Shown: one piece after another, positions 33,347 through 46,085 of the stretch | Numbering within the stretch: the stretch's first letter is position 1 | How the letters are laid out: the number at the start of each line of letters is the position of its first letter | Assembly (NCBI GenBank): GCA_002900995.3 | Contig: CM035308.1 | Location: forward strand, 2,356,001 to 2,420,000 | Direction: 5' to 3' | DNA from: Ganoderma boninense | Taxonomy: Eukaryota; Basidiomycota; Agaricomycetes; Polyporales; Polyporaceae | DNA: 64,000 bases | The notes under the pieces: generated by a model | Databases searched by the model: none | What the model saw: the letters and a program-made list of their open reading frames with translations, nothing else | What the model was told of the DNA's origin: nothing | Made by a program: the position numbers and the translations under genes

Positions 33347-34894
33347 ATGGATGTCGACCCTCCACAAGCTTTACAGCCACAACGGCCCTATGCTATCGTA
33401 CGCATCAAGCGGAAGCGCAATGAGGAGCCGTTGGATGCCCTAGGTCGGTCTGCTCTCCGCTCATTCAACCAGCCACACTTCCTCACCACGCGCAATCATC
33501 GTGTTACCAGTGGTTGATGCAGCTCCAAGCAAAAAGAAATACAGAGGCATCAACGTCTTTCAGTATGCAGGAACAGTTGAGAAGGCGGAGTGGAACGACG
33601 AGAAGCAGAAGAGGGAGCTCGAGGTATGTCGTTCCTATATCCTCTCCAATCCTCCCCAGTCATGCCAGCCAACCATTCCCGTTCGCGTCGTAGAAACACC
33701 TAGCGGACCTCGCTCGCGACTCTGCACAGAAAACGCGACAACTTTCTACCCCAACGGTCCCAGCCACTCCGCCACCCTCTGTCGCGCCTCAACCACCCCA
33801 CTCGGTACCCGTTCAACCGGTCCCCGCACACTCCCAGAAGCGGCCCGTTCCCCAGGCCCCTAGTCGAACGTACACAATCGTGCAACAGGACAAGCCTACG
33901 GAGGATCCATATGTCCGCCGACGACCAGTCAATGCACCGTACGTTCCCGCGTTCCCGCCCACATCCATGACGGAACGGCGACGATGCTGACCCAATGCAG
34001 CCCGAAGGTGTGGTCGACGAAGGAGCTCGATGCCGCAAAACGCGCGGCCCAGTTCAAGATGTACGAGGCCGTACCGTCGACGTCTGGCGGCAAGAAGGCA
34101 CCCATCCCGACCGAGATGGACGCGGAGATCGACAAGTTCCTGCCGCTGCTCAAGGACTACCTCAATGGTGAGGAACTTTCGCCCGAACGATGCGCTCTCC
34201 TCTCATCCGCGCTGTTGGACATAGTCAGCGACCTCGCGTCACCTTCCCCCGCCAAGTCAATCAAGGGAGGCAGGGACACGGATGGGATGGACGAGGATTA
34301 CGTCTACGATGTGTTCTATCACCGCCCCGCGACTGACAAGGAGCACTATGATCCAACCTCGTCCAACATTGCCAAGCTGTACGCCTATCTTACGTCCATC
34401 TATTGCTTCATCTAGCATATGTTGATGTTCCACGTGCCTGGTAAGCACCGGTTTGCCCCCAGAACTCAGTGGCCTTTTGGGTGAGGACAGCTCAGATGAA
34501 GAGTACTCAGATGAAGACGACGAAGATTCTAATGGTGTGCCACTTTTACTTGAATTGGTATACCGATGTTGCGTGTCTAACGTGAGTTTATAGCGGAGGA
34601 CTGGTACACGAACGACTACCCAGACGAGGAAGAGTCTGATCGCGAGGACGAGGCGGACCTCAGTGGTCAGTTCATTCTCTTTTATTCATCACCTGGTGAC
34701 CCTCTGCGTTGAATGGTGCTGAACCATGCATTTTAGATGAGTACCATGAACGTTCGGAGTACGAGGATGAGGTACCAGGACGAAGCATGACTGCGTACCG
34801 CGATGTTATGTCTTACGACTTCTAATTCTCTTTTGATGACTTTGACGCAGAGCATCGAGAGGACATTTTCACGATGGACGATGGTTCTAGCTAA
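33347..34894 (+). CDS. IWR1: RNA polymerase II nuclear localisation protein Iwr1
   Basis: Iwr1 binds assembled RNA polymerase II and guides its nuclear import. It begins MDVDPPQALQPQRPYAIVRI, then KRKRNEEPLDALVVD, the conserved basic start of the family. RGINVFQYAGTVEKAEWND follows, and later exons give VRRRPVNAPPKVW and TEMDAEIDKFLPLLKDYLN. The Iwr1 domain itself shows as DGMDEDYVYDVFYHRP and the acidic EDWYTNDYPDEEESDRED. After three more small acidic exons the protein ends EYEDEHREDIFTMDDGSS with TAA at 34892-34894. That last junction uses the second AG of GCAGAG; using the first AG would give another C-terminus. Bipartite basic N-terminus and acidic C-terminus are typical. Probably single copy and essential. 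Confidence 0.85.
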
Positions 34895-35069
34895 TCCTTT
34901 TCATTCCAGAATCGTTGCAATACATGTATCTATATCATCGCATCCTCATATTGAATGACAACTTTTTTTGAGTGGCCCTTTCGCCCATGATAGTAAGATG
35001 CAAACGGATAGAACCACACCTGCATCCTGCTAGATCCAGTCCCCAACGCCTTGCTCGCTTGGTCTGATA

Positions 35070-35761
35070 CTACTGAATCATCACTAGTGATGCGAAGTGC
35101 ATCTCAGCCTCTGCGAAATGGTTACTTGGCAGAACAGCCTGAGGAACATACCATAAGGCCTGCCTGCACGGAGAGCGAGCTGGTGGACGGCCTCGGCCAT
35201 TACACCGACTGACACGGATGCCTCGCCTGCCCATTCGCCCATTTCGAGCATTGTGAAGTGGGGCAAGTAGAACCCCCACCAGGGGCGTGGGGCTGCATAC
35301 GCTTTGGCCGCGCACATACCAATCAGCAATGGAAAGAACATGAAAGCATGTAACGGAAAGGCTCAGGGAAAGTACGTACCCATTGCCCGCTGGAGGTCCG
35401 TCTGCGCCGCCAGCGCCTGGGCAGCAGCCATGGCGCTTGTCGAGTCGCTGTGAACGCGCCGGCTCTCGCCGGGCCCCTGGCAGGCTCGGCGGCGGGCACG
35501 CCGCTCCTTCCCAGAGCACCAGGAGAGGTGCCGGTGCCATGAGTACCACGGCGCTTGTGCTACGATCTTTTCGAATGCAGACAGCTTTTCTGCACGAGTT
35601 GGGAACCTGCCCCCATTAGCGTAGAGCGCTGGGTTCGAACCGACAGCCTCAGCAAGCGCCAGTGTGATGGAGTACCAAATACGGTAATGATACTGACCGT
35701 CGCGGATGTTCTTGGCTTCCCCCTCTAGCGCGCGGCGAGGTAGGGCTCGATAGTCTCTCAT
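35070..35761 (-). CDS. Unrecognised protein (about 190 aa)
   Basis: Three exons can be joined in frame. Exon 1 from ATG 35761 reads MRDYRALPRRALEGEAKNIR, then YHYRIWYSITLALAEAVGSN and ERRARRRACQGPGESRRV. It ends QRAM with donor GTACGT near 35378. Exon 2 contains YAAPRPWWGFYLPHFTMLEM and ASVSVGVMAEAVHQLALRAG. Exon 3 adds EAEMHFASLVMIQ and the stop at 35070-35072. Amphipathic helices but no membrane span or signal. I do not recognise the family. The phrase VGSNPALYANGG is echoed by a related DNA stretch near 36340-36420. The model could be a partial gene or contain a misjudged exon. Confidence 0.5.
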
Positions 35762-37036
35762 ATCGGGTCAGGAGTGGATATTCAATAGTGTGGATATAGA
35801 GCTGGTGCTAAAAGGGATGGAGTGGAGTCACTTTGGAGGGCATAGGGGTTCGATCTGAGGGTTCTTTTATGTGACTGCTTTGTGGACTGTTTGGAAAGAG
35901 AAGTACACATTCCTCTTCCTCCCGGCAATATCCATGACATTTGATGGCCTAGTATCGAAGACATAACACCCTTAGAGGCCTGAAAGGCCGATCAAACCAT
36001 AAAATAGCCAGTAACTGTATTGACTCCAATAGGAAGAGTGTGGGAACCTTTACCTGTCACAGAAGGAGGCTTCCTCACCCCCCACCTAGGACCCTATAGG
36101 AAGTAGACTAGACACTGTTTTGATGGACAATAAGAGAAGCACAGGTGCCACTGGAAATTTTCACCTTGTGTGTAGTGCATAAAAGGCACTGAAGATGAAG
36201 GCATGTATCCTCATCCCCTTCTCTCACCTCTGCAATCCCTTTCGAAGTTTTACTTTGCTTCTCTGAATGGGAGCAGCAAAGTAGAACCTCATAATACATT
36301 GCTTGAGGGGGGCTGGGGATGTCTACCACCAACCTAGGACGGCCGGAAGGCTCAGTGGGAGTGGGGCTCCCATTAGTGTGCCGAAGAGCGCACGGGTTCG
36401 AACCTACACGACGGCGACTACGAAATTCATTTTCGTGTGCGGACGCGCCGCTCGCAGCACCCGTCTCATAATTATCTCGCGAAGAACTACGCGTGTGGAT
36501 ATGCATCGAAGACCGTTCCACGCCGTCCGTGTGCCCTGACCCCTTCAAGCTCGCGTCCGCGGCCGTCGAAGCTACTCAAGGCCCTTCGAACGAAAGTGCC
36601 AGAAGCGCGCTCCGACACGGGGATTAACCAGATCGAACATGCTCGCGCTCTCTTCGCTTCGGTTGCCTGCACCGTTGCTTCGAGCTTCAGCACGCGCGAT
36701 CGCTTCCCAACATCGGGCAAGAAGCTGGGCGAGGCATCGGTGCCTCGGATCCGTTCCCGAAGACACCCCAACGCAGGGGAACATCCGACAGAGAAGGTGA
36801 ATATGCATAATGGGGTCGGTCCAGCATAGAGGCATACTACGTAAGAGTGCCGGGAACATCGAAAGGTGCCTGTCGTACACTACCAGCATATTATCTACAG
36901 GGCATACTGCTCATCGTATCGTGAAGTCATGCGGGCGTAATATTATACACGAAGTTGAACTACTACCCTGCTGCGTGAAGGGGTATCTTGTGATTGCAAT
37001 GCGATGAAGGGATCCACAGAAGTCCTTGGGGCGCTC
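35762..37036. other. Intergenic, about 1.3 kb, possible repeat remnant
   Basis: No supported gene. The open frames at 36108-36548 and 36437-36889 have no domain. At 36340-36420 (minus strand) a stretch with GGTTCGAACCC and CTAATGGG resembles the coding stretch near 35600-35640, so an old duplication or repeat copy is possible. Confidence 0.4.
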
Positions 37037-39158
37037 TCAGCGTCCATCGAATAGGCGTACGAACGTACGGAAAATGTTCGCGAAGCAACGCCGCTTCCCC
37101 TTGGCCTTGCTCGACAGGACCGGCACGGACGGCGGCGGCGACGATGGTCTCGAGGGCACGCTGGGCCTGGCGTTGTCCTCGTCCTCATCCTTGTCCAGGT
37201 CTTCCTCGACGGTGTCGGCGCGCGCTTCGTCCTCTTGAGACGAAGACGCGCTCGCGTCCCGTTCGTCCTCGTCCTCCATCTCCACGTCGGCGTACAAGCC
37301 CTCGTCCGCAGTGGTAAAGCTCTCACCATCGGACTCGTCGCGCTCCAAACCCCCGTCAACCTCGCTCCCGTCGATCCCATACCTCCAAACAGGGGGCTGG
37401 AGCAGCGTCGATGGTCCCGACGCAAGCCAGACTGACGGCACCCCGCTTCCAGATGGAGAGGGAGGCGGCACGTTCCCCAGTCCGAGCCCGAGTCCAAGTC
37501 CGAGGGGCGAAAGCGACCGCGCGCGCACCGCGGCAGAGGTCTGGGAGGGGCCGGGAGAAATAGAGATGTTGCGCGACGGTAGGGTCAGGGGGGAGATATT
37601 GCGCCCGTTAGGTTTGCGGCGAATGGGAACCGCGCGCCCAACATATGGGCGCTGGTTCATCTCGACGTCCTGGGTGCGCGCGAAGTTGCGCAAGTTAACC
37701 TGTTTGTGCCGTTTGCGGGGGTGCAAGGACGAGGATGGGGTCGAGGGATCGGTGTCGAAGTCGGGGTCGGGTTCGGGATCGGGGAAGGAGGATGAAGATG
37801 AAGACCCGTAGGTGGACGTGATCCTGCGTCGTCGCTTGAGGTTCATATGGAGGGGCTGGGACTCACGAGCGTCAGACAGGAGTTTGGACGGGGTCGAACA
37901 TCCGCTCTGTTCGGGTGAGGAGCAGATTTTCGCCATGGGGTGGGAAGGGGAGCCATCTGTAGGCTCCTCGACGCAAGTAGTGTCGGAGGATGTGAGTGAT
38001 GGTCGTCGCTCAGCCCGGAACTCCGGGGCGTTGAGCACTAGCTCTGAGAGCGACATGTCGAAGTGGCTCGGAGTCGGGGTTGTAGGCGCGGAGGGGCCAG
38101 CGACTGGCGACGCATCGACGATCGCGTCCGGAGAATCGAGGAGAAGATCCGTTATCCCGCTAAGTGTCGGCGAGGAGGCTCCATCCGAGAAGGGGCCCAG
38201 TAGTAAACTCCGCAGAAATGACTCAAGCCGCGCGAAGGGGACTTCCGGGGTCTTGCTCCTTGCTTTTGATGGCATAGGACTCCGAGCGATGTAGAAGGGT
38301 ATGTCGTGACGGCTGGGGCTTCCGACTGTGGATGCGATGTGATTGCGCACCTCAGACACCGCCTTCCTAGCGACGCCTTGCAGCACTGTGTACTGCTCGG
38401 ACGCAAGCCAGCTACAAAGCGAATCGACGTACGTGGAAACGCGCTGCAAGTAGAGGGTCATGCTTTCCAATGTCTCCACATCGACGACGACCTCGGCCTC
38501 AGCCGTCGGATCTTCAATGAATGCATCGAGGAGCGCGGACTGGTAGTAAGCAACCACAATCTGTGAAAATGAACAAAACATGCGATGAGGACAGTTGCTG
38601 GAGGTATGCGTGTAAAGGAACAGGGACGTACGATCGCGACCACGGCCCGAGTGAGCTGGTCAGGCAGGAAGAAACACATCCCGCACAGATGCGGCTCGAG
38701 CGCGCCCGCACGTTCGAGCAGCGATCTCATCGTCTCCGTATAGCCCGGAAGATCTTCTTTAGAAAGTGTGTCATGGAACAAAGCGCTGACGCCTTTTCCC
38801 TAGTCAGCGAATTGGGTGATGAGGCACGAGGAAACGACAGACGCACTTTGAGAATAAGAATAGATCAAATCCCTAACCCAATCCGCTGCCTGCTCTGCAG
38901 TCAACACCTGGTCGGGGTGAAAGAGCGTCGTGAACGGGCGATCGTAAGGCATGAGTCTGTGGAGGAAGGGGCCGGCCTTGGAAACATGCGCTGTCCAGCC
39001 GGCCTGCACACTTATATCGCGCTGCGGGCGACAATGTAACGCCGAGCTTCGCGGGCGGACAATTGTGTTTGTGCATCATGCCTGGCGACGGCGGACACCT
39101 GGGGAAGCTTCGGGGTCTCTCTTGGCGGGAGGTAACGTACTGGAGGCTGATACTGCAT
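37037..39158 (-). CDS. Unrecognised low-complexity, probably nuclear protein
   Basis: First exon from ATG 39158 (MQYQPPVRYLPPRETPKLPQ). A 96-nt intron leads to AGWTAHVSKAGPFLHRLMPY and LFHPDQVLTAEQAADWVRDL, then LFHDTLSKEDLPGYTETMRS and CGMCFFLPDQLTRAVVAI. A long last exon follows (YYQSALLDAFIEDPTAEAEV onward). The N-terminal about 200 residues look globular and helical. The C-terminal about 400 are Ser/Pro/Asp/Glu-rich and disordered, with basic clusters LKRRRRITSTYG and HPRKRHKQVNLR as possible nuclear signals, and a (LG)n run. It ends NIFRTFVRLFDGR with TGA or similar stop at 37037. No family recognised; the composition suggests a cell-cycle or chromatin regulator, which is speculation. 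Confidence 0.65.
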
Positions 39159-39556
39159 GGGGAGAATCGAACTCGCCTGCCAGAACCGGCGTGGCAAGAC
39201 AAAAGGGAATAGGCGCGCATAGGGCGAGGCGGCTAAGCGAGGGAACCACGACCCCAGTCGACGGATCATCAAGTATAGCGTACAATAAGACACTGGGCAG
39301 CTTCTCACAGGGAGTCAAAGGCGGTTTATGAGGGGTATGCGCGCATTAGGCTTTATGCGCCTGTGCAGTTGATGGCCGCTGAGCTTGCCTGGCCACACGG
39401 GGACTCGAAGTTGCCGCAAGGCGCTGCGGGTGGAACATTCGTATGAAAGCGATCTACAAAGACTGATTCTAGTCAGCCACAACGGAATATGGTACGAAAC
39501 GGCAATTCCAGATGATTCTTACGGTTGCGCAGGTAGGGGATATGGCAAATGGTCCA
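39159..39556. other. Intergenic, no gene seen
   Basis: About 400 bases between two minus-strand genes, containing the promoter of the 37037-39158 gene. Nothing recognised. Confidence 0.45.
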
Positions 39557-41257
39557 TCAAATGTGTCCGTAATCAACGACGGCAAGCGGCGCACAACAGC
39601 CACGATGTTGTCGCTCCGAGACGACAGAGCGCAGCTTCTGGAGAAGCAAGTCCGACAGAGGTGAAGGGAGGTGTAAAACGTCGAGATTGGGACATAGCGC
39701 GCGGGCCGGTTCCGGGCCTCCAGATGGACATGGTCGCAATGCGTCAAGACATTGGTCGACGAGGTGCGTGTCGCGCAGCACCACACTTATCACATTTGGC
39801 AAGAAGGACAGAAGGAAGTGCGGGTCGCACCATGCTGGCCAAACGCGCTGGCTTGAAATCATGACTTTGAGGACGGAGGTCTCACAGGCAGAGGCGAATG
39901 CCCCGATGGACTGCTGGAGAAGCGCCTTCGTCGCGCCAGCGGTGTTCAGTTCAAAAGATATAGATCCTCCTGTGTTCGGGTTTGATAGTGCAACAGTGAT
40001 AGCGATGAAGGAGACGTCGATGGACAGAACGGTCTGCTGCTCGCTGAGGGGAAGGTGAAGATCGGAGATGGGAGAGAGGCGCTGTGCGTCGAGGCCGTAC
40101 AAGCGAACGGCGCAATTGGCGGGGAGAGTGAGGTGCATGAGAATCGCCCGCATGAGGGTCGCGGTGTGTTCTTGTCCACGACAGTCGCCAATCTCGAGCT
40201 TTCGCAAGGACGGAAGCGACACATGTTGTGTCACCGGGTCTTGAATTGAATGTAGGTACGTGGGGAGCCCAAGGAAGCTCACGTCCTCCAGCGAAGGGCA
40301 ATGTGATAACAGACGGAAGAGATCGAGGAGGGTCCAGTGGATAGCGCACGCCTCGAACGACAGCCGGAGGTGCGTCAATTGCTCGAAATAGTTCGAAGGT
40401 AGCAGCGGGATGTCGTGAAACGCGAGGCTCTTCAGTTTCGGCGCGACGCCGGCGAACACCTCCATTGCCGCCTTCGCAGGCGCTGCGCCCGCTGCTTCTC
40501 CAAGTTCGACCCCTAGCGAGTTCCGTAGAACCCGGCGGCGAACGAACACGCGCTCGAGGCGTGGTGCGGGGAAGGCAAGGAGCTCGGTCGCGAGTTGGCT
40601 AGAAGAGTAAGCACTGAGGTCTTGGAGATACAGCTCCGTTACCCTCGGTCCTACGGAGGGTGAACCAAGCAGCCCTATCAGCGCGGGTGTTGGGCGAGCC
40701 CGATCGACGTACACGGCCAAATCGGCTTGTTGCGCGCGAGCGTGGAAAGAGGACGTGGCGACATGGCCAGATGGGTTCTCGCACAGGGTGGACCAAAGCG
40801 AGGGCGTGCCGAGAGCAAGTTCGCGCCAGTGTCGGCACACCTGGATGATAGGCAAGAGATCGTAGGTTTGCCTGGCCGAGGATGGCCAGCGATGTCCTGG
40901 AGGAGAGAGCGGCTCCGAGGCGAAGGAGAAGATCAGGGTAAGAATTTCGGGCGGTAATCCGTTAATGCGGCTGCGTGAGTTCTCTGTCTCCTGTAGCAGA
41001 CTGGAGATCAGGTGAAGCTTGGTTTGAAGCTTGGTAAGCTGCCAGTGGAGATGAAAGCGGGTAAGTAACGTCAAATGCTGCACAGCCTCGTGTGTGATGT
41101 GCGCACCATGTCCAAACTGGCCATCATATCATTGAGTCAAAATTGGAGGATGACAAGAGTACGTGTATACGCACCTCATCGACCATCGTTCCTGAGCAAC
41201 AGTCTCGAAAATGGCATCCAACGCAACTGTCGCAGGGTGCTGGAAAGAGTCATCCAT
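39557..41257 (-). CDS. F-box-domain protein
   Basis: Substrate adaptor for SCF ubiquitin ligases, of the large expanded basidiomycete class. Exon 1 from ATG 41257 reads MDDSFQHPATVALDAIFETV and splices (donor GTATAC) to the long exon 2. A helical lead, QTKLHLISSLLQETENSRSR, precedes the F-box INGLPPEILTLIFSFASEP and IIQVCRHWRELALGTPSLWS. About 380 residues of irregular Leu-rich repeat character follow (LKSLAFHDIPLLPSNYFEQL; HCPSLEDVSFLGLPTYLHSI; LPSLRKLEIGDCRGQEH). It ends APLAVVDYGHI with the stop at 39557. An in-frame GTG at 41081-41083 lies in the intron acceptor and is not the start. The target is unknown. Confidence 0.85.
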
Positions 41258-41760
41258 GGTCGCTTGTGAGCTGAAAAGTCCACTAGGGTAGCTGCCCATC
41301 CCCATCCCGGCCACCCTAGCATCTTATACCCATCCACGCCCCGCTCCATTACGCGGTGTTCGAGACGCTCCAGCGTCTTTTTCAGCCACAGACCGCATGT
41401 ATCACGAGAGGATGATTCGATGAAACGTGTCCTGGCACAATGTGTAACCACGATCAAGCTTTCCACTTCCTCGAAGTCGCGGCAACGCTAGAAGCAGATC
41501 ACATTTACCCAATGGCCGCTGGGGCCAGACGTGGTACCCCTTGCAAACGCGCCTGCATGTCGGAAAATAACGGCAGTCCACCCACTCAAAACGAGGGACT
41601 CGGGGATCGGAAATAGAGCTCCTCCCGTATGTCCGAAGGGACGGGCAAACGGACATGCTGCCCCGAATAAAAGGTAGACAACGAAGCGCATTATATGGGT
41701 GAATTATGATACACGGAACAACACATACTGCACACGTTCAATCTCGGCCTCGGCGTTCTT
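41258..41760. other. Intergenic, no gene seen
   Basis: About 500 bases between two minus-strand genes; promoter of the F-box gene and 3' flank of the transcription factor. Short frames only. Confidence 0.45.
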
Positions 41761-44700
41761 TCAGTTCTTTGCGTTCATGCGCGGGATAGCCCGAGGAATA
41801 GTGATGGTGGGCAGGGGTACGCCACTCTTCATACACGCCTGGACGAGCTGTATGCGGAGGACTTCCCATTCGCGCCGTTGAGCTAGGGAAGGAAATGACG
41901 CAATGCGCTCGAAATCAGTTCGAGCACTCTGAACAGCGACTGGACGCACATTCGCTCGGCCAGTACAGCATGAGATACTCCACGCGAGCCGCGAACGTCT
42001 TCGCCGTCTCGAGCGCCACGGTGAGCGTGGGGTCTGCCTCCCACAGCACCAGTCCCCTTAAACCAGATGTAAGTACCCTCTCGGTGGTGGACCGGCAAAT
42101 AGGCTTGTCGAGGTCAAAACGCACTTTATCACGTGGGACATGAACCAGTAGATCAGCAGAGGTTTGCGGAAGTCCAGCATTGGAGGGTCAATCCCGAGCT
42201 GCATATCCTGCCAGAGCCGATTGCAAAAATGTATGCGGTGTGTCACTGCTCGCCGTGAGGGAGATGAGCGACTACAATACATCACCGCGCAAGAATGGCA
42301 GGGGACTCACGCCATATTTCTGCCTTATCCCTGTAAAACAGCAGGCTCCCGTTTCTACAACACTCCCGCCGTTTCAGCCTCCTCTGACGATAATGATAAC
42401 ATTCGACCTACGTCGTGATGCGCGGGATGTACCGCTGGAATTCGTGCGAGACACACATACGCGCGCTGAAGAGCATCTCGCGAGCCTGGAAGCCGAAGTT
42501 GCGCTCAAGCTCGCACGTGTGTTGCCCGAGCGCGTGTTCCAGCGCGTCGATCTCGAGCCACGTCTGCATCGCAAACTGGGCGCGTTCGCCGTCGGTCAAG
42601 CGCACGTCGCCGCGCCTGCACACGCAACTGTCCAACAGCAGCATCGAGCGCAGGTACAGCGACCACAGATTGTTCGCTTGCACCGGTGCGCCATGTAGCG
42701 CGAGGGCCTCTGCCGGGAACAGCAGAGCGAACTGTGAGGGAGAAGCGCGTGCAGCAACAGCAGGACCATGGTCACGACCGCGTGAGCTACCGGGCATGCG
42801 AAAGCGAGAGAGAGGTTGGACGTACGTTATCCGGGTCCTTGATCCACAACTGGTTCCTCTGGATGTCGCCGACGATGTCATTCGCGGAGTTATACGCGTT
42901 CAGGCTCGCGGTGATCATAACGCTCGCCCAGACGAGCCTGCGACATTCTTCCTTCTTGAACTCCCCATCAGGCAGGTTCTCCGGCCAAACCAGCGTTCCC
43001 GCCCAGGACGGAGCAATAGCATTCACACCGGGCCAGGTCTTTTCAAGCGTAAGAGAGCCACAAGCGCATCCGCCCGAGGGTGGCGATGTAGTCGTGGAAC
43101 CAACAGTTATGTTGTTCGCAATCATTGTTTCTAGGGGAACGTGAGGGGCGGCTTGCGGTGGTGGGTTGGGCTGAAGTCCCAGGAGTAAGCCATCGAAAAT
43201 GTCGATGTTATTTGTCGCAGGCATGGGGGCCAAGTCGTTCAATGGGTTACACTGAGAGACCATAGAGGGCCGGTTCGCGGTGTAAGCACGATTGACGTCA
43301 GAATCAAGAGTCGTAAGGGAGAACAAGCGAATAAGAGAATCGAGGAGGAGCATCGCCGAGCGGCCCCTCTCAACAGACTTCTGCGGATGCGATTGGAGTT
43401 CAAAGTACGCCATGAGCTGCAAGTAACGTGTGAAGTCGTGAGCGATCTTGTACGTATGTTTTGCGGACTCACCCATGCCGCTTGAATAAGCTCTACGTCA
43501 ACCCAGCCTGACGCCATGCTTGCTTGTAGAGAGCTGTGCGCGAGATCAACGAGTTTAAGGGCCTTGACCCGACCCGCGGCACCCCTTTCTGCTTCTGAGC
43601 TCTGGGCGAACAAGCCAATGGCTAGCGCGCTCATGACAAAACTGGGCTGCATTGTTGCCCGACTTGCCGGATTCAAGAGTCTGTCGAAGAACCGGGGGAG
43701 GTGGATGAAGCTGACCCAGTACACAGACGAGTAGAACAAGACTCGGAGATCCGAGATGATGTGTACGACCATGTCCGATCGTTGCTCTGCGGACAGGGAG
43801 ATGGCATCGGTCGTGCCGAGATCGGTCGAGTAGAAGGTGACGAGCGCGTCCCACCAGGTATCGCGGGTGAATTGGAGACTGGGGCGTGCCGGAATGACCT
43901 GTTCCTTCTCGAAGGCATATCGCCCGAGACTATATTCCGTTTCCGCGTTTGGACCATCGAGATCGACCAGGGGGAATGGGTCGTATTCATCCGATTCCTA
44001 CACAAATGACAGAAATAAGGCTGAAATGCAGTGTCGCAAATAAATCAAAACAAACATACCCCGTCCCCATCAGAAGAAAGTCCCGGAAAGTTGTCATAAG
44101 TAGCGTGGAGTTGAGGGTCAGGCTGCCGCTGCACACAAGTGGATGGACAAGGCGGGCTAGGCGCTTCGGAACTTGAACTTTCCGAGCCGCTGTCGTCATC
44201 ATCCGTTCCGCTAGACGTTTTCCTCCGCTTTGACTTATGGTGTGTCGAGGTACGGACCCTTGTCCCGGGGGCCTTGTCCTGACCGCGTCGTTTGGGCTGA
44301 GAATCGTAAGAGCACTCGCCAACTTCAGGGGGTCTTTTGCTACAGTTGAAACACACGGGCTTGGCGCCGTCGCAACGAGTTTTGCGGATGCGACTGAAGA
44401 ATATCAGGTCACCGACGTCAGCATGTATGCCGCAGAAGCAGCGGTAGAAAGGGTTGTCGAAATGCGATCCTGCTTCACGCACCACTGATCACAAGCAACG
44501 TAGACGCGTGCACGTTGCTTTCCCCGTGCGGTGAGGGGTTGACTGGGGTCAAGGGCGATCTTAGGCCGAATGCGACGACGAGGGGGTTTGGCGGTCGGCG
44601 CGAGAGTCGAAGAAGGCCCAGCTAGAGATGAGTCCGCGGCGGATGGTTGTGTTGAAGACGACTGCGAATGGGAAGTGGCTGATGATGATGGAGAATCGAC

Positions 44701-44892
44701 AGACCGCGTCGGAATGTATGGGCTATGCTGGTCTCCGCAAAGTGGGGAAGGGTATCCAAAGCTGGGACCCTGGGGAGATAGGAGACGCTCAGATGGCGGC
44801 GCAGCTGTGAGGAAACCATTGCAAGCGTCCTGAACCTCTAGGATGGAGTCCAACCAGGCGATAGATTCGTCGAACGTAGCCATGGACGACAT
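41761..44892 (-). CDS. Zn2Cys6 transcription factor, paralogue 1
   Basis: Fungal binuclear zinc cluster regulator. ATG 44890-44892 (a second ATG three codons on) starts MSSMATFDESIAWLDSILEV. A Ser-rich stretch and KIALDPSQPLTARGKQRARV precede the cluster. The cluster is split by an intron: ACDQ + CRIRKTRCDGAKPVC, then FNCSKRPPEVGECSYD, giving CX2CX6CX6CX2CX9C. Linker PKRRGQDKAPGTRVR follows. The regulatory part includes TRDTWWDALVTFYS, SSVYWVSFIHLPRFFDRLLN, SSLQASMASGWVDVELIQAA, RSAMLLLDSLIRLFSLTTLD and the Fungal_trans-like ECRRLVWASVMITASLNAYN. It ends QRREWEVLRIQLVQACMKSG and, after an inferred 66-nt intron, PRMNAKN with stop at 41761-41763. Same architecture as the gene at 48060-51381. 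Targets unknown. Confidence 0.85.
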
Positions 44893-46085
44893 AGAGGCGA
44901 TAAGAAGAGGACAGCTGAAACGCTGGAGCTGAGTCGGTGTCTGCAAAGGTCTAAAGTTGAGTGGGGTGGGGGTAAATAGATGCGGTCTGGGCGGAGAGGG
45001 CGTAGGAAGGTTCTTGTATGATTGTGGACAGTGAACAAGGTGGGATGACGGAGGATGACGGATGGCAATGCGTTTGATGGGGCACTGTCGAGTCTCCAAA
45101 GTCGGGGTAGGCGACTGACTGCGCACGGGTGGCTGTGATGGCCGTCGATCAAAGTGTTTACGTATCCTCTGACTTATCCGCCAAAGTCGTCACGGAGACA
45201 CGAGCCCGTAGTTCCTTTTCGACGTTATCCAACTTGCGTAATGCCTCCGACCAGAACTTCAGATAACTTCAGATCCGCACATGCCCCCTACAAGGTCTAT
45301 AGCATGAGTAAGTACTAGGTAAGTACAGTAACTAGGAAGCTCCGGAGAGACCGCAGTGACTGAATGGATAGCTACTCACATACTCATGATGAATGTTACT
45401 CTCACACCGGCCGCCAGCTGGCCTCCGCCGCTCAGCAAGTTGACGAGATTGTCCAGATACTAGCTCCCAATATTAATTTGCGGATGCCTGCGGGCGAACT
45501 TTCCCTTGAAGGGCTATCATGGGCGACCTCAGCCGGTAGTGTGTTGTCCTTTAAATTGTCGAACTGAGGGAGGCTGTAGACGATGCTGAATGTTGATATC
45601 GCGGTGGTTCACCACAAAGAGAATCTGAAGGAAACTCGGTTTAACAAACCTTCATCTCATCGCATCCAAACCAACGGAGTATGAAGTTATGAGCGGAGAA
45701 AATCCTTTACAACTGTTTGCACCGCTTGCGAAGCACTAATATTAGAGCGGAGATTTACGTAACGCTACTCCGATTGCATGTTATATCGTGTACTTGCATG
45801 CAGTCAGTTCACTCCAGCACCTAAGTACTCTGTGCGGCACTTGCTGCGCAGGCTACGCTCTTTCCGTGCTGCAAGATTGTCTGTATGCTCATCGATATTG
45901 AAATCCCTGATTGTTACTCTTGCTCATGCAACTGCATTTATAACGCCATCTGCCTGCGTCGCACTCAAAAGCTGTACACAATGTCTTCGAACAAAACATA
46001 TCCTCCACTGCTGGCAGTATGTGCAGAGAAATACAGATACACATCCACTTTTTCCCGCCACGCAAATGTCGAAAGATTGCCCAAA
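44893..46085. other. Intergenic, about 1.2 kb, no gene seen
   Basis: Promoter of the transcription factor at 44892 and 3' flank of the esterase. Lower GC. Frames at 45364-45567 and 45778-46097 show no domain. Confidence 0.5.

Noticed and set aside
36390..36410. tRNA-like T-arm GGGTTCGAACC
   Set aside because: Stems on either side do not pair to a T-arm and no D-arm or acceptor stem could be fitted on either strand.
36108..36548. Minus-strand open frame of 146 codons
   Set aside because: No domain, weak composition, and part of it resembles a repeated DNA stretch; no splice partner found.
41081..41083. GTG as start of the F-box protein
   Set aside because: It lies in the acceptor site of an intron (GTGCAG); an upstream exon from ATG 41257 joins in phase.
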